Shown here one piece after another: positions 7,882 through 15,956 of a DNA stretch of 64,000 nucleotides. Location of the stretch: the NCBI GenBank assembly GCA_040080965.1, contig JBEBHH010000005.1, positions 73,658-137,657 of the forward strand, in the 5' to 3' direction. This DNA comes from SHZI01 sp040080965. GTDB lineage: Bacteria > Pseudomonadota > Gammaproteobacteria > Steroidobacterales > GCA-2729495. The first letter of the stretch is position 1; every line of letters begins with the position of its first letter. The translations under genes were made by a program, and so were the position numbers. Under the pieces are notes generated by a model. It was not told the DNA's origin. It did not search any database and saw nothing but the letters and a program-made list of their open reading frames with translations.

Positions 7882-8699
7882 ATCTGGATCGTTCCCTCGA
7901 ACACCGTGACTGCCTCGCCGGTCATCCACACCGGGAGACCCGGCCCCTCCCACCGGACCCGCAGGGCGCCGCCGGGCAATTCGACGGTCACCTGGGGCTC
8001 CAGCAGGCTCCACGTGCGGCCGATGACGACGGCCGCGCAGGCTCCCGTGCCGCAGGCTGACGTTTCCCCCACGCCGCGCTCGAAAACCCGCAGTCGAATG
8101 CGGTCCGGAGCGAGCACCTGCATGAAGCCGATGTTAGCACGGTTCGGAAAGCGCTCATGGCGCTCGAGGCGCGTCCCGAGCTGCTGAACGGGCGCGGCAT
8201 CGACGTCGGTGACGCGGAGCACGGCGTGCGGGTTGCCCATCGACACCACGCCCGCTTCCACCGTGTCGTCGTCCGCGGCAAGGGCGTAGCGCAGAGACTG
8301 CTCCGTGGCCTTGAACGGAATCGCGGCGGGACGGAATTCCGGCACCGCCATCTCGACGGTCACGGCGCCGTCATTCTCGAGCCGCGCGCGAACGGAGCCC
8401 GTGCCGTGGCCGAGGCGCAGTTCCTGCTGACCCGGCCGTGCGACGAGCCGTGCAATGCACCGTGCGCCGTTTCCACACTGCTCGGCCTCGCTGCCGTCGG
8501 TGTTGAAGATCCGGTAGTGGACATCGTCGCCGCTGCGCCGGGGCGCCTCGAGCCACAGCAGCTGGTCGAAGCCGATGCCCCGGTGGCGGTCGGCCAGCTG
8601 ACGGATGCGCTCGGGTCCCGGCAGGGTGAGCCCCTCGCCCCGGATCAGGACGAAGTCATTGCCGAGGCCGTGCATCTTGGTGAAGGGAACTTGAATCAC
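7878..8699 (-). CDS. dapF: DapF, diaminopimelate epimerase
   Basis: DapF converts LL-diaminopimelate to meso-diaminopimelate for lysine and peptidoglycan synthesis. The two catalytic cysteines are both present: Cys75 in EQCGNGARC and Cys216 in ETSACGTGAC. The substrate-binding segment KMHGLGNDF is near the N-terminus. An open frame continues upstream to 8795, but the family starts close to KMHGLGN. I therefore place the start at a GTG at 8699, giving 273 residues, essentially the E. coli length. An ATG at KMHGLG is a shorter alternative. It is the first gene of the dapF-DUF484-xerC run. Confidence 0.93.
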   Translation of the reverse strand: MIQVPFTKMHGLGNDFVLIRGEGLTLPGPERIRQLADRHRGIGFDQLLWLEAPRRSGDDVHYRIFNTDGSEAEQCGNGARCIARLVARPGQQELRLGHGTGSVRARLENDGAVTVEMAVPEFRPAAIPFKATEQSLRYALAADDDTVEAGVVSMGNPHAVLRVTDVDAAPVQQLGTRLERHERFPNRANIGFMQVLAPDRIRLRVFERGVGETSACGTGACAAVVIGRTWSLLEPQVTVELPGGALRVRWEGPGLPVWMTGEAVTVFEGTIQI

Positions 8700-8808
8700 T
8701 TTGCGTGGACTTTTGTCAAACCGGTCGCTAAGGTTACGCGTCCCGCGCGCAGCGTGGGGCGCCAATCCCGAAAAACAGGGCAGCAAAACAAGCAAGGGCA
8801 GCTGATCA

Positions 8809-9456
8809 ATGCGTCACATCCTGGTCCTCAACTCCAAAGGTGGCTGCGGGAAGAGCACGATTGCCACCAGCCTGGCGGCCTACTACGCCACGCGCGATGA
8901 ACGGGTCACCCTGGTGGACTACGACCGCCAGGCCTCGAGCCTCGACTGGCTCCAGCGCCGGCCGGACAACCGCCCCCCCATCACCGGGGTGGCCGGCTTC
9001 AACGACGGGTTTCGCCCGGTCCCCCGCAATACGGACGTCGTGGTCATCGACGCGCCGGCGGGGTGCCACGGCCGGGAGCTGACCGAACTGGTGCGTCACG
9101 CCGAGACCATCGTGGTGCCGGTGCTGCCGTCCACCATCGATATCGTCGCGTCGGGCAAATTCATCGATGCGCTTCAGGAAGTGGGCAAGGTCGAGCGTCG
9201 CGAAGTGAAGCTGGCGGTCGTCGGCAACCGGGTCCGCGAAGTGACCCTGATCGCCCAGGAACTGGACGACTACCTGGGCAAGCTGAAGATGCCCTACGTG
9301 ACCAAGCTGCGCGAGGCTCAGAACTACGTCCGGGCCTATACCCGCGGCCTCGGCATCCACGAACTGCCCGAGTACCTGGCCTGGCCGGACTGGGAGCAGT
9401 GGAAGCCCCTCGTCAGCTGGCTGAACAGCAAGAAGAGCCAGCCCAAGGCGGCCTAG
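8809..9456 (+). CDS. ParA/MinD-family ATPase, orphan
   Basis: A 215-residue ParA-type P-loop ATPase. The deviant Walker A motif KGGCGKST (residues 10-17) has the signature lysine at its start. A second conserved element is DYDRQASSLDWL, with Walker B in VVVIDAPAG. Such proteins position or segregate cargo by ATP-driven dimerisation on nucleoid DNA. No parB or other obvious partner flanks it: dapF is divergent and hemY convergent. It is short compared with plasmid or chromosomal ParA (about 260 residues) and has no N-terminal DNA-binding extension. A cargo-positioning role is possible, but the cargo cannot be inferred from context. Confidence 0.88.
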   Translation: MRHILVLNSKGGCGKSTIATSLAAYYATRDERVTLVDYDRQASSLDWLQRRPDNRPPITGVAGFNDGFRPVPRNTDVVVIDAPAGCHGRELTELVRHAETIVVPVLPSTIDIVASGKFIDALQEVGKVERREVKLAVVGNRVREVTLIAQELDDYLGKLKMPYVTKLREAQNYVRAYTRGLGIHELPEYLAWPDWEQWKPLVSWLNSKKSQPKAA

Positions 9457-9477
9457 CGTCCCGCCAGGACGGCCGTC

Positions 9478-10755
9478 CTAACGCACTCCGTCGCCCGCGA
9501 CATCCCGGTCGGGATCCCTTCCGGCTACCGTGAGTACACGGTGAGCGCCGGAAGGGACACCCGCCCGTGCTGCCGCTGCTTCAGCGTTTGTCGCGCCTGC
9601 CGTCATCGCCAGCCCCCGCTCGTAGGCCTTCGACGCGGACTGGGCTTCACCGACCCGCGCCATGAGCTGTCCCAGGGCCCGGTAGGTTTCCGGCGCCGGG
9701 CGGATGGCGAGGCTGGCTTCCAGGTAGCTCCGGGCCTTGCCCCACAGCTGGTGGCGCACACTGGCGCGGCCGGCGGCGAGCAGCAGCGCGGCGTCTTCGG
9801 GCCGGTCCTTCAGCCAGGCCTCGATGCGCTTCAGGTGCGCGGCGGGATCCGCCACGGGCAGCTCGCCGTAGAGGTCGATCAGGGCCTCGCTCCAGTCTTC
9901 CTTCAGCGTCCGGCGGATCTCCGCCTCCGCGTCCTCCGTGGCGCCGCAGGCGACGAGTGCCTGTGCGCGGGTCAGCGTAAGGCGCGGCTCCCGGCGCAGG
10001 TGCCGCGGGATGTCCTCCCAGACCTTGTCCAGGGCGACCCGGTCGAGGCGGACGCCGGTCATGATGTTGCCGTAGGTCTCCACGCTCCACTCGTCCAGCA
10101 TTTCGACCGGCATGTTGCCGCGCCGGCGAAGCAGGGGCAGCAGCTCGGCGAGCGGCTGCCATTCCTTGCGCCGGTAGTGGAGTTCGCCCAGCAGCTTCAG
10201 CGCCTGGGCGTGGGTGGGATGGCGCTCCCGCACCCGGTTCAGGCTGGCCAGCGCCTCGCTGTACTGGCCGTCCTCCAGCTGCAGCTCAGCCTGGGTGAGC
10301 AGCACGGCGTCCTGGGCGGCGGGTTCCTGCTCGCAGGCCATCCGCAGCCAGCTGTCCCGGCGGCTCCGGTCGCCCTGCATCTGGGCCGCGCGGGCCGCGG
10401 CCAGGTAGTTGAGCAGGGGGGTCTCCGACTGCCGCGCGCCCCGCGTCAGCAGGCGCTCGCCCCGGGCCAGCCGGCCCTCGGCCAGGGCAATGTAGCCCTT
10501 GGTGGCCTGGCGGCCGGCGTAGTTGATGCGCGCCCGCGCCCAGGCCTCACCGAGCCGCCGGGGTGCCCGCCAGACCTGGACCGTCATGCGTACCGCCAGG
10601 TAGCCCAGCACCAGCGCCAGCGCGAGGATGGGAACGGACGTCTCGAGGACGTAGCCGCGGAAATTGATGAGCACGTAGCCGTTGTCCGCCAGCACCAGGT
10701 GGGCGGCCAGTGCCCCGACGATCAACGCCAGGATCACCACCAGCCCGACCTTCAT
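9478..10755 (-). CDS. hemY: HemY, inner-membrane TPR protein of the haem cluster
   Basis: HemY-type proteins are inner-membrane proteins with periplasmic or cytoplasmic tetratricopeptide repeats, genetically linked to haem synthesis; the precise function is unsettled. The 425-residue product has two N-terminal membrane segments (about 4-24 and 40-61) and then helical TPR-like repeats (SEALASLNRVRERHPTHAQA, LPLLRRRG). It is not the protoporphyrinogen oxidase also called HemY in Gram-positives. Its start overlaps the hemX stop (ATGA type), so they are co-translated. It converges on the parA gene with 21 bases between stops. Confidence 0.9.
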   Translation of the reverse strand: MKVGLVVILALIVGALAAHLVLADNGYVLINFRGYVLETSVPILALALVLGYLAVRMTVQVWRAPRRLGEAWARARINYAGRQATKGYIALAEGRLARGERLLTRGARQSETPLLNYLAAARAAQMQGDRSRRDSWLRMACEQEPAAQDAVLLTQAELQLEDGQYSEALASLNRVRERHPTHAQALKLLGELHYRRKEWQPLAELLPLLRRRGNMPVEMLDEWSVETYGNIMTGVRLDRVALDKVWEDIPRHLRREPRLTLTRAQALVACGATEDAEAEIRRTLKEDWSEALIDLYGELPVADPAAHLKRIEAWLKDRPEDAALLLAAGRASVRHQLWGKARSYLEASLAIRPAPETYRALGQLMARVGEAQSASKAYERGLAMTAGATNAEAAAARAGVPSGAHRVLTVAGRDPDRDVAGDGVR

Positions 10756-11801
10756 CGCGAGCCCTGCTTCGCCACGGCGGCCGGACGCCCGGCGGCGCTG
10801 ATCCGGAGCAGCGCGTCCAGCGAACCGGAGATGTCGGGTATCTCCTCCGGCAGGCGCGCGGCGGCGAGCTCGGCCAGCGAATCGGCCGCCGCCTGCACGT
10901 CCGGCGAGGAGAGATCGAAGTGTTCGCGCAGCCGTTCGCCCGCGGCTTCCACCGAGCGGCGGTACATGCCCGAGTCGCCCCGCATGATCGCGAGCCGGGC
11001 AAGCTGCAGCTCGAGATCCAGGCTGCGGATGAGGACTTCCTGTTCCGCCTCGGACAGGAGTGGCGACACCGGGTCATTCACGCGCCGCACGCTGAACAGG
11101 CTGGCGAGCGCAGCGCGGGTCGCCGCCAGCGCGCGATCGAAGCCGGTGAGCGGCGCGGCCGGCTTCTCCGGCGCCGCCCGGAAGGCCTCGGGGGTGGAGC
11201 TCTTCAGGCGCAGCGTCTCCAGGTCTTCCGCCAGCGAGCCCAGCGTGAGCACGATGCCCTCGGTGTCGGGGCGGGGCACGGCCTTGAGGCCGTTGATCTC
11301 GTCGGCGAGGAGCTTGCGGACCGGCGTCAGCCGCGGGTCGTTCAGTTCGCGGAGCGCGTCGTCGGCGAGGCCGAGCGCGGTCTGCGCCACGCCCACGTCA
11401 CCAGCCAGTCCGAGCTGGGCGTTGGCGATGCGCATGTAGTGCTCCGCCTCGGCCAGCAGCCAGGCGGCGCGGACCTTGTCGCCGACGCCGACGAAGCGGT
11501 CCACGGTCTGCTCGAGCTGTTCGACCCGGCCGGGTAATTCACCGAGGGCCTCTGTCTCCCGGGTGACCCGCTCCCGCAGCCGGTCCATGTCGTCGTCCAG
11601 CAGGCGCCGGCCGGTGGAGACTTCGTCGAGACGGGCCTTGAGGGCCGCCAGCTCGGAACCCCTGACGCCGGCGTCCTCGCGCAATTCCGCGACCCGCTGC
11701 CCGATGCCGGAGCGTTGCTCCACCCACACGTAGCCGGCGACAGCGACGGACACGCCCAGGGCGACCAGGGCGGCGGTGGTGGAGATGCTGGCAGTGGCCA
11801 T
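10752..11801 (-). CDS. hemX: HemX-like membrane protein (uroporphyrinogen-III C-methyltransferase-like family)
   Basis: A 349-residue HemX homologue, an inner-membrane protein encoded with hemY in gammaproteobacteria. Residues 5-26 form a single membrane anchor. A coiled coil follows at about 35-100 (heptads such as ALKARLDEVSTGRRLLDDD). The remainder is helical with the typical conserved segment KVRAAWLLAEAEHYMRIANAQL. Despite the family name, no methyltransferase motifs are visible. In many relatives hemC and hemD lie directly upstream. Here the upstream neighbour is an unrelated barrel protein, so hemX-hemY has been separated from hemCD or hemCD is elsewhere. Confidence 0.88.
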   Translation of the reverse strand: MATASISTTAALVALGVSVAVAGYVWVEQRSGIGQRVAELREDAGVRGSELAALKARLDEVSTGRRLLDDDMDRLRERVTRETEALGELPGRVEQLEQTVDRFVGVGDKVRAAWLLAEAEHYMRIANAQLGLAGDVGVAQTALGLADDALRELNDPRLTPVRKLLADEINGLKAVPRPDTEGIVLTLGSLAEDLETLRLKSSTPEAFRAAPEKPAAPLTGFDRALAATRAALASLFSVRRVNDPVSPLLSEAEQEVLIRSLDLELQLARLAIMRGDSGMYRRSVEAAGERLREHFDLSSPDVQAAADSLAELAAARLPEEIPDISGSLDALLRISAAGRPAAVAKQGSR

Positions 11802-11829
11802 GGGGCCATTTTGCCAGTGAATGGCACCG

Positions 11830-11853
11830 GTAGGAGCGCCTTCAGGCGCGACC
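11830..11853 (-). repeat. REP-like palindrome, single unit
   Basis: GTAGGAGCGCCTTCAGGCGCGACC is the exact inverse of the unit at 6217-6240. It lies between the end of the outer-membrane barrel gene (11948) and the start of hemX (11801), 28 bases before the hemX start codon. A hairpin there could separate the two transcripts. Confidence 0.85.
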
Positions 11854-11947
11854 CGAGCGACTTTGCGCCGGGAGCGTCCTGATTCGGGCTTGCGGGACCG
11901 GACAGGCGGCCGTCGGGCACCGCGGTGGTTACTCTGGCCGGGCGGCC

Positions 11948-12508
11948 CTAGTCGCCCCAGCTATAGCCGATGAGTGCGGTTGCCGTCAGGGAATCGGCAT
12001 CCCCTTCAAAGCCGAAGAGCTCTATGTCCGTGCCACCCAGATAGCGCACATCGACCCCCAGCGTGAAGTGCCCGCCAATCCTGAAGAGCGCGCCACCCCC
12101 GATGTAGTAACCGAAGGACTGGTCATCGTCGTCTCCGAAGTCAGTATCAATGGAGGCGCCGACACTCGCGATCCCCGCCCCTATGTAGGGGCGGATGTTC
12201 CCCTCGGTTGGCATGAGTTTGAGGCCGACCGACAGGTCGGCCACGGCGCCTGTGGCGTCGCCAAAGCCCTCGCCGCCATCGTCGACCGACACCACGAGAC
12301 CGGTGGCCAGGTAGAGCGGCAGTTCGCCCAGGCCGAAGTCCGCGGTTACGCCGAAGGCCACCTGGTTATCCAGGCCATCCCACAGATCGTCCTGCAGGGA
12401 CCTGACACCGAGCACTCCGACGACGTCGCCGTCCGCGTACGCCGCTCCACTTGCAGCCAACAGCAAGGCGGCTCCGACGCCGCGCCGGATGCGAGAAGAA
12501 AACGTCAT
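11948..12508 (-). CDS. small outer-membrane beta-barrel protein
   Basis: A 186-residue protein with a signal peptide (residues 1-25, ending AAYA). The rest alternates amphipathic strands and glycine/aspartate-rich turns (GVTADFGLG, YIGAGIASVG, YYIGGGALFRIGG), as in eight-stranded barrels of the OmpA/OmpW-like superfamily. The last strand carries aromatic residues near the end (GYSWGD), compatible with BAM insertion. The central turns are very acidic (FGDDDDQ). Function is unknown. An AGGAG-like site precedes the ATG at 12508. It is divergent from the lipoprotein gene at 12719, with about 210 bases between them that are lower in GC than the surroundings. Confidence 0.75.
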   Translation of the reverse strand: MTFSSRIRRGVGAALLLAASGAAYADGDVVGVLGVRSLQDDLWDGLDNQVAFGVTADFGLGELPLYLATGLVVSVDDGGEGFGDATGAVADLSVGLKLMPTEGNIRPYIGAGIASVGASIDTDFGDDDDQSFGYYIGGGALFRIGGHFTLGVDVRYLGGTDIELFGFEGDADSLTATALIGYSWGD

Positions 12509-12718
12509 GTAAATCTCCTAGGGAGGTAGTTAAACTGCCGGGACTTTTCCGGGGGAGAGGTCAATTCAAAAGCTGGTCTCAAAGAGATGTGCGAAGAGTT
12601 GATTTCCCAGTTGGTCCCAACTCTAGCAGTTCCATGCTTGACAACGATTCTCGAAATGTATCCCCTTGAACTAGTCCAAGCTTGGATAGCCAAAGGCAAT
12701 ATTTGCGGAGGAGCACGG

Positions 12719-13108
12719 ATGAATGCCACCTCACGAATGCTACTGATTTGCATGGCTCTCTTGTCTACCGCATGTGCCCCGACCCTATCGTCGGAAGTGT
12801 TAGAGGCCACGCCTAGAACACCATGGCAGGGTCCGGTACTGATTACGCAACTGCAGGTGCTCAATGGCGTCACCTATGCGGTCATCGGCACTGTCGAGGC
12901 CCGTGCACAGCGTGGATACGGAGGGGCTCGCAATCTCTATCCGACTCTTGCCGATGAGGCGAGACGAATTGGCGCCAATGCGGTAATTGATGCGCGAGGT
13001 GGACGCCGGGTTGCAGGTTGGTCTTGGGCGGCGCCGTACGTTTCCGGGACGGCGATTCTTGCAGACAATCCTGACGCACTAAAGTCTGTGTCAGGATCAT
13101 TCCACTGA
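12719..13108 (+). CDS. lipoprotein of unknown function
   Basis: A 129-residue protein with a lipoprotein signal (hydrophobic residues 7-15 and lipobox LSTAC, Cys at about 20). The ATG at 12719 follows a strong GGAGGAG ribosome site; the frame is open further upstream but without support. The mature part contains LADEARRIGANAVIDARGGRR, a pattern shared with many small proteins in which a helix precedes the sequence GANAV, as in the YbjQ-like fold. I cannot assign a function. Lower GC than the neighbourhood and isolation between divergent and convergent genes suggest an accessory gene. Confidence 0.65.
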   Translation: MNATSRMLLICMALLSTACAPTLSSEVLEATPRTPWQGPVLITQLQVLNGVTYAVIGTVEARAQRGYGGARNLYPTLADEARRIGANAVIDARGGRRVAGWSWAAPYVSGTAILADNPDALKSVSGSFH

Positions 13109-13122
13109 GGGGAAACGGAGAG

Positions 13123-14442
13123 CTACCCCGCATGCTGCCAGAGTGGCCCCCGCATCCCCGACTTCCTCAATGCGTTGAACAGTCGATGGTTGAAGCGAAG
13201 GCCCAGTGAGGGCACGACCCAGCGATTGTGTCTGACCGCGCGGCGCTCAATGGCTTCCAGCACGCGATTCCGGAACTCACCGAGGCGGGCCGCCAGACCG
13301 GCATCGACGGCCTCGTGATCGTCCTTGTAGGCCATCAGGATCGCGCCGTAGGGGTCGAGAGCCTCGATAAAGTCCAGCGAGCGCTCGACGTCATCGAGGG
13401 ATTCATTCCGGGTACCCAGGATGAATGTGTGGCAATCCTTGATCCCTGCCTGCCTGCAGGTTGAGCTGGTCGCCCGGATCCTCTCGGTGGTGAAGCCCTT
13501 CCGCAGACGCGCCAGGCCCTCGTCCGTGCCGGAATCCGAGCCGATCTCGACGCCGGCGCAGCCGGACCGCGCCATGACGTCAGCCAGCTCCTGGTCGAAG
13601 CGCACGGGATTCAGGTAGCACGTCCAGGGCGTCCGCAGGCCTCGCGCAATGAGCGCCTGGCAGACCTCCCTGGCATGGTGCGGCGGCAGATTGAACACCG
13701 AATCAACGACGAAGACATGGCTGATGGCCGGGTGTGCGGCCAGCATGGCCTCCCACTCGTCGGCTACAACTTCGCCCGTGCGCTGGCGGATGACGCGGCC
13801 TTCAATCAGGGGGTAGGTGCAATAGTCGCACTGCAGGGCACAGCCACGCTTGGTCTGGATGGATGTCGTGCCCGAATGCTCGTAGTAGCGGGCGTCCACC
13901 CACTGGCGCTCCGGGCGCACGATCTTCTTGATGTCCAGGAAATCGTGACGGCGGAGGCCATCGATCCGGGTCGCACCTTTGCCGCTGAGCAGGTTCCTGA
14001 TGCCACCCGTGTCGCGCGAACCCGCAGCCAGGCGGGCGATCAGCTCCGCAAATGCTTGCTCGCCCTCGCCAGTGATCCCGTAGTCAAGGCCAAAGCGCTC
14101 CATCAGCTCGCCCGCGATCACGCTGAAACCGCCGCCGCCCATCACGATCGGGGCTGCACTGTGCGCCCGGACGGTGCGAATGACTTCTTCGTAGTAGTCC
14201 AGCGTCGTGCCCGTGTCCGTGTAGTCGGCGTTCTGGATGTTGCGCATGCTGATGGCAACGAGTTCGGGAGTGAACTCATCGAGACGCCGCGCGAGGAAAT
14301 CCAGCGGCTGGTCCTCGAAGCAGAGATCGATGAGCGTCTTTTCGTGGCCATCGCCGACGACGCTCATCATGTACAGGATGCCGAGGGGGAGCACGGGATC
14401 GGGCAAATGCTCGCGGTTCGGTGACACGAAGGCGATGCGCAT
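13123..14442 (-). CDS. radical SAM protein with B12-binding-like N-domain
   Basis: A 439-residue enzyme of the COG1032 type. Residues 1-140 resemble the Rossmann-like B12-binding fold (MRIAFVSPN, LPLGILYMMSVV, PIVMGGGGFSVIAGELM, ITGEGEQAF). The radical SAM core follows with the [4Fe-4S] motif CALQCDYC (Cys201, Cys205, Cys208). The DxHxxG cobalamin-ligand motif is not visible, so B12 use is uncertain. These enzymes carry out methylations, ring contractions or other radical chemistry. It lies seven bases downstream of the chorismatase gene on the same strand, at the left edge of the aryl polyene cluster. A tailoring role on the polyene head group is an inference from position only. Confidence 0.85.
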   Translation of the reverse strand: MRIAFVSPNREHLPDPVLPLGILYMMSVVGDGHEKTLIDLCFEDQPLDFLARRLDEFTPELVAISMRNIQNADYTDTGTTLDYYEEVIRTVRAHSAAPIVMGGGGFSVIAGELMERFGLDYGITGEGEQAFAELIARLAAGSRDTGGIRNLLSGKGATRIDGLRRHDFLDIKKIVRPERQWVDARYYEHSGTTSIQTKRGCALQCDYCTYPLIEGRVIRQRTGEVVADEWEAMLAAHPAISHVFVVDSVFNLPPHHAREVCQALIARGLRTPWTCYLNPVRFDQELADVMARSGCAGVEIGSDSGTDEGLARLRKGFTTERIRATSSTCRQAGIKDCHTFILGTRNESLDDVERSLDFIEALDPYGAILMAYKDDHEAVDAGLAARLGEFRNRVLEAIERRAVRHNRWVVPSLGLRFNHRLFNALRKSGMRGPLWQHAG

Positions 14443-14448
14443 GGTGGA

Positions 14449-15501
14449 TCAGCTCCGCGGCGAGTCGCCGGGCCCTACCAACTCGCAGACGCCCTCGATC
14501 TCCAGCCTCAGTTCCCGTCGGCAGATGTCCGCCTGGACGAAAGCGATGCTGTTGCCGAGTCGACCGGTCAGTTCTGCCTGGACGAGATCGAGGTCGGCCG
14601 GGTCGCGCAGGTACACACGCCAACTGGCTTGCTTCCCAAGGCTTGTGCCAGGCAGGCGCTCCGCGACTGTGCCCATGAGCCGCTCCAGGTTGGCCAGCGT
14701 CTCAAGCAGCTGGGATTGGACGTTGCCGTGCTGCGACTGGTGTCCGACGATGCTGGAGGTACCCGAGACGAAGAGGCGGTCCCTGGCACGGTCTGGCAGC
14801 ATCATGGCCCGCGCGAAGGCCGGTGGCCGCGGCCCATACTGGCGCGGGTAGTGGTAGGCGCTGACCTGCCGGGGATTCTCGATCGCCAGTGGCTCAATGC
14901 GACTCGCCAGGATGACGACCGCGAGAGGGGTTCCGGGGGGGCTGCCGACAGCTGTTGCTGCCGGGTACTGGCCCGGCCTCAGGCCAAACTGATCGAACGC
15001 CGCGGCGCGACCGTGATTGAACTGCGCGTAGGTCTCGTCATCGGATGCTCCGTGATTGATGCTCGGCACAAAGTTCCAGACGCGTACCAGGTGCGGGTAC
15101 CGGAGCGTGGCCACTTGAGTCAGGAGTTCCCGGTAGATCCCGAGTGTTGCTCCAGCCATCTCCGGCCCTGGTCCTGCAGGCACCCGTGCATGGACGACGA
15201 TATGTTCGTCGGCGGCTTCCCCGGCACAATCCAGCGGCCCTGATTCCGTTCCGGCCCAGAGCTTCACAGGGCCGCCTCCAGTCAGGACCCGCAAAGGCAC
15301 GACGCCCACATGGGGCGAGACATCAGGAATGGGGGTGGGGCTGAACCAGAAGGCAAACGACCGGCTCGGGCTGACCAGAACCGTGGCATCCGCGCTGGAT
15401 TGGAGGCTCTTGCCGGCCGTCAATTGGCCAGTCTGCTCCCGGTCGGCGATGGGCTGCCGCGGCAATGGTTCAGCAATGAACCCGGACCGGGTAGCTGTCA
15501 T
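14449..15501 (-). CDS. chorismatase (XanB2/Hyg5/FkbO-like), aromatic starter synthesis
   Basis: The 350-residue product resembles chorismatases, which convert chorismate to 3- or 4-hydroxybenzoate (XanB2, Hyg5) or a dihydroxycyclohexadiene acid (FkbO). Supporting segments are HARVPAG, YPHLVRVWNFVPSIN, YAQFNHGRAAAF, LFVSGTSSIVGHQS and an RID-like C-terminal half ending with LRLEIEG. In xanthomonadin synthesis XanB2 supplies 3-hydroxybenzoate as the aryl starter, and the same role fits here. The start at 15501 was chosen after a GAGGGGGG stretch; an open frame continues to 15606 without similarity. The gene is divergent from the first acyl carrier protein gene and co-directional with the radical SAM gene. 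Product regiochemistry cannot be read from the sequence. Confidence 0.85.
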   Translation of the reverse strand: MTATRSGFIAEPLPRQPIADREQTGQLTAGKSLQSSADATVLVSPSRSFAFWFSPTPIPDVSPHVGVVPLRVLTGGGPVKLWAGTESGPLDCAGEAADEHIVVHARVPAGPGPEMAGATLGIYRELLTQVATLRYPHLVRVWNFVPSINHGASDDETYAQFNHGRAAAFDQFGLRPGQYPAATAVGSPPGTPLAVVILASRIEPLAIENPRQVSAYHYPRQYGPRPPAFARAMMLPDRARDRLFVSGTSSIVGHQSQHGNVQSQLLETLANLERLMGTVAERLPGTSLGKQASWRVYLRDPADLDLVQAELTGRLGNSIAFVQADICRRELRLEIEGVCELVGPGDSPRS

Positions 15502-15653
15502 TCGGGACCCCCCTCTGCTCGCGCTTCTGGTCGCGAGACCCCTTCCGCGGCCAATCATGCCACAGAGACCTCGGCGTACAGTTCGTTTGCTAGTATTTGA
15601 CAGCATGATTATCTGGGGGATCGGCCCTCGCGTTCATTGCAGTGGAGATTGGC

Positions 15654-15935
15654 GTGACTGGGCAGACAGAAACCGAGCGCGAGCTGGCCGGCATGATCGT
15701 CGAGCTGCTGAATCTGCCGAATGTCAAACCCGACGGCATTCTTCCCGAAGCGCCCCTGTTCGGGGAGGGCCTTGGCCTCGACTCGATCGATGCCCTGGAG
15801 ATCGCCGTTGCAATCTCGCAGCGCTACGGAGTGCAACTCCGGGCCGAGGATGAGGCCACCAAGCGTGTGTTTGCCAGCCTGCGCAGTCTCGCCCGGCACG
15901 TCGACGCTACGCGTGCACCCCGGGCAGCGAACTGA
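15654..15935 (+). CDS. acyl carrier protein, aryl polyene cluster (ApeE/F-like)
   Basis: A 93-residue acyl carrier protein. The phosphopantetheine serine is Ser44 in GLGLDSIDALEI. It should carry the growing polyene or the aromatic starter for the type II fatty-acid-like assembly. The GTG at 15654 follows GGAG with a six-base gap and is preferred; a GTG at 15642 would add four residues but overlaps that ribosome site. It is the first gene of the plus-strand block and is divergent from the chorismatase gene, with roughly 150 bases between them that should hold the promoters. A second carrier protein is at 25732. Confidence 0.9.
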   Translation: MTGQTETERELAGMIVELLNLPNVKPDGILPEAPLFGEGLGLDSIDALEIAVAISQRYGVQLRAEDEATKRVFASLRSLARHVDATRAPRAAN

Positions 15936-15956
15936 CGATATCGGTATCAGCTGCCA

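Noticed and set aside
13123..13560. Cobalamin dependence of the radical SAM protein
   Set aside because: The B12-binding-like N-domain is visible but the DxHxxG ligand motif is not. I therefore did not call it a B12-dependent methylase.
15597..15625. TTGACA before the first acyl carrier gene as a promoter
   Set aside because: A good -35 is present at 15597-15602 but no acceptable -10 follows at 16-18 bases. It remains possible that an activator helps, but I cannot support it.
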